Source of the DNA: VGRW01 sp041498295
GTDB taxonomy: Bacteria; Myxococcota_A; UBA9160; SZUA-336
Length of the DNA: 19,910 nucleotides
Assembly (NCBI GenBank): GCA_041498295.1
Contig: JBGQIB010000083.1
Location: 1 to 19,910, forward strand
Direction: 5' to 3'
This document shows, one piece after another, positions 14,501 to 19,910 of this stretch. The notes below the pieces were generated by a model. The model ran no database searches and was not told the DNA's origin. It saw only the letters and a program-made list of their open reading frames with translations. Position numbers and translations under genes: made by a program. Every line of letters starts with the position of its first letter. Positions within the stretch are counted from its first letter, which is position 1.

Positions 14501-14870
14501 CGAAGTACGCGAATACGCCGTCGCCTGCGTACTGCTGAATCCTGCCGCCGAAACGAGTGATTGCCTCGGCACACACTCCCTGATACGCGCGCAGGATCTC
14601 CCGCCAGCGTTCGGGATCGAGACTCCCGGAGAGACCCGTCGATCCCTCGAGATCCACGAACATCACCGTGAGCTGTCTGCGCTCGCCTTCCTCGGTCGAG
14701 CTGGCGGCGGGCGCCTTTGCCTCGAAGGGCGCGCCACACATGCCACAGAAGCGCGCGCCGGGCGGGCTCGCCACGGCACATTTCGCGCACAGCTTTTCGA
14801 GCCGCGCGCCGCACGAGTCACAGAACAGAAGCCCCGGCCGCACCACAGCGGTGCAAGCAGCACACTCCAT
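11556..14870 (-). CDS. Adenylate/guanylate cyclase-domain protein with zinc ribbons, AAA ATPase and TPR repeats
   Basis: ATG at 14870 has GGGAGA 6 nt upstream; the longer frame to 14930 lacks this and would run into the preceding gene. The 1104-residue product starts with a double zinc ribbon (C3, C6, C17, C20; C28, C31, C42, C45). A class III cyclase domain (about 66-245) has the metal Asp in MFVDLEGST (D73) and QYAGDGVFAYFG (D117), and the Asn/Arg pair in APNIAARV (N195, R199). A large AAA_16-type ATPase follows, with Walker A GEGGIGKS (293-300) and Walker B VMVVEDLQW. From about 650 to the end are helical TPR-like repeats. No membrane segment is seen. This is the architecture of large soluble signalling cyclases similar to mammalian soluble adenylyl cyclase. 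It is the last gene of the GNAT-EamA-cyclase operon. Input signal and nucleotide product are unknown. Confidence 0.93.
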   Translation of the reverse strand: MECAACTAVVRPGLLFCDSCGARLEKLCAKCAVASPPGARFCGMCGAPFEAKAPAASSTEEGERRQLTVMFVDLEGSTGLSGSLDPERWREILRAYQGVCAEAITRFGGRIQQYAGDGVFAYFGYPVAYDDAARRAGHAGLALLAGVEELASRTRAQHGIELRPRVGLHTGLVVVGEMGAGETRESGAIVGEAPNIAARVQSLARPGTLVLTGATQRLVQASLRLRSLGHHTLKGVAEPLELFEALEETGERVALVEGGRAAPLVGRALELNHLLERWAKAKAGDGHAVLLSGEGGIGKSRLLAELRARVASEGGAWRELRCSPFHQNSALQPMIDRIERGLATVPDDHAPDRRAKLERLLGSDGLDDPVTVSLLAALIGASTGGQEAAAELPPDQRKNRTLAAILSWLAADAQRQPLVMVVEDLQWVDPSTSELLGLVLEQLASMPVLAVFTFRPEFTPSWAPSSRVTTLPLGRLAREESERLAQATTGGRSLPSPLLEEIVARTDGVPLFVEELCKALVARGVVVEREDRYELAGPLEGTEIPSTLRDSLVARLDRLAGARAVAQLASVLGREFGYSLLRAVSDLPDAELDTQLAVLTRAEILLQRGLPPRAHYNFKHALIQEAAYDTLLKSSRLQHHRRVAETYLARFADEARGIPEVVAHHFSRAGMAVEAIEHWQKAGELAESRSGYAEAISHFESTLELLATLPQSTERDRRELSVRVKLGAPLHATKGLGSAEVGSNYARACEISEDAGDSPERFMALWGDWIYKANADRIERAASRADDLVALSQRLGDPDLVLQAHHSRWTTFALLGRTAIARADAQQGIRLYDRQRHHHHAHLYGGHDPGVCARGQGAISAWLTGHPDEAAQLAEDAVALGRALGHPFSQALGMSRAAWVFVLRDEGARCRTIADEALELSRRHRFKQMLAWTSITSGWARVDMGETGGGLKLLEQGLDDGRSLGQRGWLPWLLFICADAHIRAGDHARALEVLAEALEMSEQTKQGFFRPEMLRLQADTALALGRTDAPTARAQLEAAMALAREQSAVALEFRATCSLARLLAKHGERPKARELLEAGYAAFSEGHETRDLREGRQLLEELSR

Positions 14871-14892
14871 GGCTTCTCCCTGGACGGGTATC

Positions 14893-15741
14893 TTACCCCG
14901 CCTGGAGCAGCACGACGCCGAGCGCCACACACAGCGCCGCCGCGAGCCGCCGCCGGCCGAGTCCCTCGCCCAGGAGGCGCGAGCCGATCAGCGCCGCGAA
15001 CACGACGCTCGTCTCGCGCAGCGCCGCGACGTTCGCCATCGCGCCGCGCGACATCGCCCAGAGGACGATCGCGTAGCCGGTGATCGCGAGCAGGCCACCG
15101 GCGACGCCGCGCCCGCCTTCGCGCCCGAGGAACGGCGCGATGCGGCCGCGGTTCCGCACGAGCGCGAATGCGCAGAACCCCAGGCCCGTCGCCCAGCAGT
15201 TCCAGGCGATGTAGCTCCACGCGGCTCCCGAGTGTCGCACTCCCTGCCCGTCCAAGAACGTGTAGCAGCCGATCATCGCGGCGGTCGCGAACGCGGCCGC
15301 GATCGAGCGAGTGACTCCGGGATGCGGCACGCGCGGCTCGAACGCAAAGCTCGCCATCGCGGCCGACGCGAGCGCGATGCCGCCAGCCTGCACCGGGCGC
15401 GGAATCTCGCCCGCGAAGCTCGCGCCCAGGATCGCCACGAGCAAGGGCGCCGAGCCGCGCGCGATCGGATACACGAGCGAGAGGTCGCCGAAGCGGTACG
15501 CGTACAAGAGGAAGATCTGATACGCAAAGTGAATCACCGAGGACACCGCGAGATATGGGAGCGCCTCGGGTGCCGGCGCGGGCACGAAGAGGGACGCGAC
15601 GGCGCCGATCACGACGCTCGTGCCCATGACACCGGCCAGCGTCACCACGCGATCGGCGCTCGACTTGGCGAGCGCGTTCCACGTCGCGTGCAGAATCGCG
15701 GACAGGAGCACCAGCGTCGCGGCGAAGGGATCCAGATGCAC
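14893..15741 (-). CDS. EamA/DMT-superfamily membrane transporter
   Basis: The 282-residue protein is almost wholly hydrophobic with about ten predicted transmembrane helices in two similar halves, the usual layout of EamA (RhaT/YdcZ-like) transporters. The N-terminus AATLVLLSAILHATWNALAK is a hallmark of this group. The second half repeats the pattern after the AFEPRVPHPG loop. The C-terminal segment SVVFAALIGSRLLGEGLGRR is also typical. It probably exports or takes up a small metabolite; the substrate cannot be told. The gene begins 9 bp after the FemAB-like GNAT stop and ends 22 bp before the cyclase gene start, so the three form a minus-strand operon. Confidence 0.9.
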   Translation of the reverse strand: MHLDPFAATLVLLSAILHATWNALAKSSADRVVTLAGVMGTSVVIGAVASLFVPAPAPEALPYLAVSSVIHFAYQIFLLYAYRFGDLSLVYPIARGSAPLLVAILGASFAGEIPRPVQAGGIALASAAMASFAFEPRVPHPGVTRSIAAAFATAAMIGCYTFLDGQGVRHSGAAWSYIAWNCWATGLGFCAFALVRNRGRIAPFLGREGGRGVAGGLLAITGYAIVLWAMSRGAMANVAALRETSVVFAALIGSRLLGEGLGRRRLAAALCVALGVVLLQAG

Positions 15742-15750
15742 GGCGCGCGC

Positions 15751-16890
15751 TCAGTCCGACTTCAGTGCGCTGTGCTCGCGCAGCCACTCGATGCCGCCTT
15801 CGGTGCGCGCGCGCTCCTCGGCGAGGAAGCGCCCGACGGCGTCGCGCAGCCGCGGCTCGGCCAGCCAGTGCAGGCTGTACGTCGGCTCGCCGTCGAAGCC
15901 GCGCGCCTGCTTGTAGTCGCCGCCGGCGCCGGGCTCGAAGCGCGCGAGGCCGCGCGCGATGCAGTGCTCGACGGCGGCGTAGTAACACACCTCGAAGTGC
16001 AGGTTGCGCACGTCGCGCGTCGCGCCCCAGTAGCGGCCGTAGAGCGTGTCGCCCTTCGCGACGTTGAACGTGCCCGCGATCGGCTCGTCTCCCAGGCTCG
16101 CGACGACGAAACACAGGCGTTCGCGAAAGCGCTCGGCGACGAGCGCGAAGAACTTCCGGTTCAGATACTGCCGGCCCCAGGCGCGGCCGCGCACGGTCGC
16201 GAGATAGAAGCGGAACATCGGCTCGAAGAGCGCATCGGGGATCGCGTCGCCGGCGAACGTCTCGACGCGCACGCCGCTCTCGACGACTTCGCGCCGCTCG
16301 CGGCGGATCTGATTGCGCCGCTTGCTGCGAAAACGCGCCAGCCAATCGTCGAAGCTCGCGTAGCCCGCGTTGCGCCAGTGGTATTGCACGCCGACGCGCA
16401 GATCGAAGCCGAGCGCGCGCAGCGGCTCGATCTCGTCCGCGCGGCAGAAGTTCACGTGCACCCCCGAGAGATCGCTCTCGCGGCACAGCTCCACCAGCGC
16501 GGCGCCGAGGCGCGCGAGCCAGTCCGCGCGGCTCTCGCCCGCGGCGACGAGAAAGCGCGCGCCCGTCACCGGCGTGAACGGCACGCCAACGAGCAGCTTC
16601 GGGTAGTACGCGATACCGGCGCGCTCGGCGGCGTCGGCCCAGCCCCAGTCGAAGACGAACTCGCCCTCGCTGTGCGTCTTCACGTACAGCGGAACCGCGG
16701 CGACCAGGCGTCCCCCGTCCTTCACGACGAGCGGCCGCGGGGTCCAGCCGCTGTTGCCGCCGACGCAGCCCGCCTCTTCCAGCGACGCGAGCCACTCCCA
16801 CTCGAGGAACGGGGACTCATCGCCGACGAGCGCGTTCCATTCCGCGGCGGGAAGCTCGCGCACGCTCGCGAGATTCTCGACCTCCAGCAT
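15751..16890 (-). CDS. GNAT-fold FemAB-like acyltransferase (DUF482/PF04339 family)
   Basis: The 379-residue length and motifs match the FemAB-like DUF482 family, a double GNAT fold often named 'peptidogalycan biosynthesis/recognition protein'. Recognisable blocks are NALVGDESPFLEWEWLASLE (19-38), HVNFCRADE, FRSKRRNQIRRERREV, the AGTFNVAKGDTLYGRYWGAT core, LHFEVCYYAAVEHCIARGL and the C-terminal GEPTYSLHWL. Family members are thought to transfer an acyl or aminoacyl group; the acceptor is not established. The start at 16890 is supported by the family N-terminus. It lacks a Shine-Dalgarno sequence, and TACACT ends 8 nt upstream. First gene of the operon with the EamA transporter and the cyclase; divergent from clpS with 47 bp between starts. 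Confidence 0.88.
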   Translation of the reverse strand: MLEVENLASVRELPAAEWNALVGDESPFLEWEWLASLEEAGCVGGNSGWTPRPLVVKDGGRLVAAVPLYVKTHSEGEFVFDWGWADAAERAGIAYYPKLLVGVPFTPVTGARFLVAAGESRADWLARLGAALVELCRESDLSGVHVNFCRADEIEPLRALGFDLRVGVQYHWRNAGYASFDDWLARFRSKRRNQIRRERREVVESGVRVETFAGDAIPDALFEPMFRFYLATVRGRAWGRQYLNRKFFALVAERFRERLCFVVASLGDEPIAGTFNVAKGDTLYGRYWGATRDVRNLHFEVCYYAAVEHCIARGLARFEPGAGGDYKQARGFDGEPTYSLHWLAEPRLRDAVGRFLAEERARTEGGIEWLREHSALKSD

Positions 16891-16898
16891 CCGGGCGC

Positions 16899-16904
16899 AG
16901 TGTA
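16899..16904 (-). promoter_or_regulatory. -10-like TACACT before the GNAT operon
   Basis: On the minus strand TACACT, then GCGCCCGG (8 nt), then the ATG at 16890. It is the same hexamer and spacing as at the crotonase gene. No clear -35 is seen. The opposing clpS -10-like element is only about 22 bp away. Confidence 0.35.
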
Positions 16905-16925
16905 CCTCGCACCGGTGGCCTCGGT

Positions 16926-16931
16926 TATCCT
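16926..16931 (+). promoter_or_regulatory. -10-like TATCCT 6 nt before the clpS start codon
   Basis: TATCCT is followed by GCCACC and the GTG start of clpS; no Shine-Dalgarno is present. This predicts a leaderless clpS-clpA transcript. The -35 region is not convincing. Confidence 0.33.
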
Positions 16932-16937
16932 GCCACC

Positions 16938-17281
16938 GTGGCGGACGAGCCGAAGAAACCGCCGGTCGATCCTCCCATCCGAGAGCGGGAGCGCGAGGGC
17001 GGACTCGCGACGCGCGACCGGCCGAAGGTCGAGCGGCCGAAGCGCTTCAAGGTGATCCTCTTCAACGACGACTACACGCCTATGGAGTTCGTGGTGAGCC
17101 TGCTCGAGAACGTTTTTTCGAAGAGCCCCGCGGAAGCGACGGAGCTGATGCTCCAGATCCACCGCACCGGCATGGGCATCGGGGGCGTGTACGTGCTCGA
17201 GATCGCCGAGACCAAGGTCGCCGCGGTACACCGCAAGGCCGAGGAGCGCGGCTATCCGCTGCGCGCCGGATCGGAGCCCGA

Positions 17282-17285
<4 letters not shown>
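16938..17285 (+). CDS. clpS: ATP-dependent Clp protease adaptor ClpS
   Basis: The 115-residue protein (GTG start) has a disordered charged N-terminus and a complete ClpS core: RFKVILFNDDYTPMEFVVSL (46-65), ENVFSKSPAEATELMLQIHR, and GMGIGGVYVLEIAETKVAAV. The FNDDYTPMEFV loop with the N-D-D/P-M-E-F residues forms the pocket that binds N-degron residues. The adaptor delivers such substrates to the N-domain of ClpA in the cytoplasm. Its TGA overlaps the clpA ATG (ATGA, 4 bp), the usual coupled clpS-clpA arrangement. The terminal His of other ClpS cores is present in VHRKAEERGYP. No anomaly is seen in this gene. Confidence 0.97.
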
Positions 17286-18886
<1,601 letters not shown>

Positions 18887-18892
18887 CACGCG

Positions 18893-19552
18893 GTGGCGCG
18901 CTTGATCGGCGCGCCGCCCGGCTACGTCGGCTACGACCAGGGCGGCATCCTCGTCGACGCGGTCCGGCGCACGCCGTACGCGGTGCTGCTGCTCGACGAG
19001 ATCGAGAAGGCGCACCCGGACCTGTTCGACATTCTCCTGCAGGTCATGGATCACGCCACGCTCACCGACAATCACGGCCGCGAGGCGAGCTTCCGCCACG
19101 TGACCCTGATCATGACGAGCAACGTCGGAGCGCGCGAGATGGTCGGGCGCTCGATCGGCTTCGGCGGCGAGACGGGCGGCACGGGCCAGAAGGACGTCGA
19201 GCGCTTGTTCAGCCCCGAGTTCCGCAACCGGCTCGACGAGGTCGTGAAGTTCAAGCAGCTCACGCCCGAGATCATGGCGCGCGTGGTCGACAAGTTCGTG
19301 CTCGAGGTCGAGGCGCAGCTCGCGGAGAAGCGCGTGCAGATCGCACTCACTCCCGCCGCGCGCGCATGGCTCGCCGAAAAGGGCTTCGACAAGCACTTCG
19401 GCGCCCGCCCGCTCGCGCGCGTGATTCAGACCGAGCTGAAGGACCCGCTCGCCGACGAGCTCTTGTTCGGGAAGCTCGCGAAGGGCGGGAGTGTCTCCGT
19501 CGACGCGGTCGACGGCGCGCTCGTCTTTGCATGCGAGCCCCGCGCGAGTTAG
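18893..19552 (+). CDS. clpA: ClpA C-terminal part (second AAA+ module remainder), same frame after the amber codon
   Basis: The frame downstream of the TAG encodes RLIGAPPGYVGYDQGG (pore loop), Walker B VLLLDEIEKAHPDLF, the sensor-1 segment TLIMTSNVGAREM, the arginine-finger region FSPEFRNRLDEVVKF and the C-terminal small domain with GFDKHFGARPLARVIQ. It would complete ClpA exactly. If the TAG is real, this part could be made by restart at GTG 18893, which has GGAG 9 nt upstream (18880-18883) and lies only 6 nt after the stop. It would then be a 219-residue polypeptide. A separate protein with half an ATPase site would be unusual, so I treat it as the rest of one clpA gene. Confidence 0.85.
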   Translation: MARLIGAPPGYVGYDQGGILVDAVRRTPYAVLLLDEIEKAHPDLFDILLQVMDHATLTDNHGREASFRHVTLIMTSNVGAREMVGRSIGFGGETGGTGQKDVERLFSPEFRNRLDEVVKFKQLTPEIMARVVDKFVLEVEAQLAEKRVQIALTPAARAWLAEKGFDKHFGARPLARVIQTELKDPLADELLFGKLAKGGSVSVDAVDGALVFACEPRAS

Positions 19553-19577
19553 CGCCGGCGCCAACTCGCGCGGGGCT
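19536..19577. terminator. Perfect 15-bp hairpin at the clpA 3' end
   Basis: AGCCCCGCGCGAGTT (19536-19550) and its exact complement AACTCGCGCGGGGCT (19563-19577) flank a 12-nt GC-rich loop. The left arm lies within the last clpA codons and its last T is the first base of the TAG stop. No T-run follows. It is very likely a 3'-end or termination structure between clpA and the convergent Pro/Tyr-rich gene. Confidence 0.65.
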
Positions 19578-19632
19578 GCGCCGGGCCGTCGCTCGATGCC
19601 GAGCTCGATCCCGATTCCCCCCAAGAGGGTCG

Positions 19633-19910
19633 CTAGTACGGGAAAAATCCTCCGATGCTCACCGCGACGTGTCCCGCGCGCACGGCGATGAAGGGAGCGG
19701 GAACAGCGGGGTAGAACGCGCGCGGCGCCGGGTAATATGCGGCGGGTGCCGGGTAGTACGCCTGCGGCGCGGGGTAGTAGGCAGGCGGCGGACACGGCGC
19801 TGCGTACACCGGAGCGTACGCGGGCGCGTAGACCCCGCGCGGCACCGGCACTGGAATCGGAATCGGCACGAACGCCGCGAACGAAGGCCCGTGCCAGTGC
19901 CCGTAGCCGC
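19633..19910 (-). CDS. Pro/Tyr/Ala-rich repeat protein, 3' part (5' end beyond the window)
   Basis: The minus frame is open from the right edge to a TAG at 19633 (about 92 codons visible), so the true start lies outside. It reads YGHWHGPSFAAFVPIPIPVP and then a low-complexity region with tandem AYYPAP-type units (PPAYYPAPQAYYPAPAAYYP), ending VRAGHVAVSIGGFFPY. The His-rich N-terminal piece and Pro/Tyr repeats look like small secreted or envelope proteins whose N-terminal signal peptide would be off-window. The terminal aromatic residue after a short beta-like segment is of interest, but too little is visible to call it an outer-membrane protein. The hydrophobic, ordered C-terminus argues against chance. 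Function unknown. Confidence 0.62.
   Translation of the reverse strand, partial: GYGHWHGPSFAAFVPIPIPVPVPRGVYAPAYAPVYAAPCPPPAYYPAPQAYYPAPAAYYPAPRAFYPAVPAPFIAVRAGHVAVSIGGFFPY

Noticed and set aside
16891..16937. A shared regulatory operator between GNAT and clpS
   Set aside because: The 47-bp spacer contains two -10-like elements but no inverted repeat that I can support as a regulator site.
14663..17055. Long open frames on both strands over the GNAT-EamA region
   Set aside because: Composition is Arg/Ala/His-rich shadow coding; the real genes in the other minus frames have clear family motifs.

Overview
This window is high-GC DNA (roughly 70% by eye) with tightly packed genes, many GTG/TTG starts and little spacer. 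The mix suggests a free-living Gram-negative bacterium of the broad deltaproteobacterial / Myxococcota / Binatota type. It has a Baeyer-Villiger-type monooxygenase, a TetR-diiron pair, crotonase-fold and phosphotransferase proteins, double-PilZ and cyclase-ATPase-TPR signalling proteins, and ClpS-ClpA. This placement is inferred from gene style only. I see no rRNA, tRNA, CRISPR array, transposase, phage or plasmid gene. No gene-free stretch exceeds 300 bases.

Layout. At 1-172 (-) is the N-terminus of a flavin monooxygenase. Divergent from it are a secreted beta-solenoid repeat protein (300-1397), a DegT/StrS aminotransferase (1450-2718) and an APH-like phosphotransferase (2767-3771). A small exported protein broken by two compensating frameshifts follows (3898-4284). 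Then comes a TetR regulator (4387-5043) whose stop overlaps the start of a diiron ferritin-like protein (5043-6140). A small lipoprotein (6150-6563, -) lies back to back with an OsmC-like protein and a transglutaminase-fold protein that seems to lack its catalytic Cys and His (6574-7650). A crotonase-family protein (7818-8603, -) is bordered by large intergenic repeats. A double-PilZ protein (8860-10026) and a DUF1232/YkvA protein (10147-10707, -) converge on a four-copy 27-bp tandem repeat. A PlsC-type acyltransferase (10798-11559) converges with, and overlaps by 4 bp, a three-gene minus-strand operon (16890-11556): FemAB-like GNAT protein, EamA transporter, zinc-ribbon/cyclase/ATPase/TPR protein. 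Divergent from that operon is clpS-clpA (16938-19552), where clpA carries an in-frame amber codon. The window ends in a Pro/Tyr-rich protein (-) that runs off the edge.

How the genes work together. Most are small independent units. Coherent modules are TetR plus diiron protein (probable regulator and target), ClpS plus ClpA (N-end-rule adaptor and unfoldase), OsmC plus transglutaminase-like protein (6 bp apart), and the GNAT-EamA-cyclase operon.

The most useful non-gene signals are four. (1) Sigma70-like -10 hexamers lie only 6-9 nt before the start codons of at least seven genes, which suggests leaderless mRNAs. (2) The word GTGACTC/GAGTCAC is strongly over-represented. (3) Inverted repeats sit on or next to stop codons. 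(4) A dispersed intergenic repeat family flanks the crotonase gene. I found no convincing defence or otherwise new multi-gene system.
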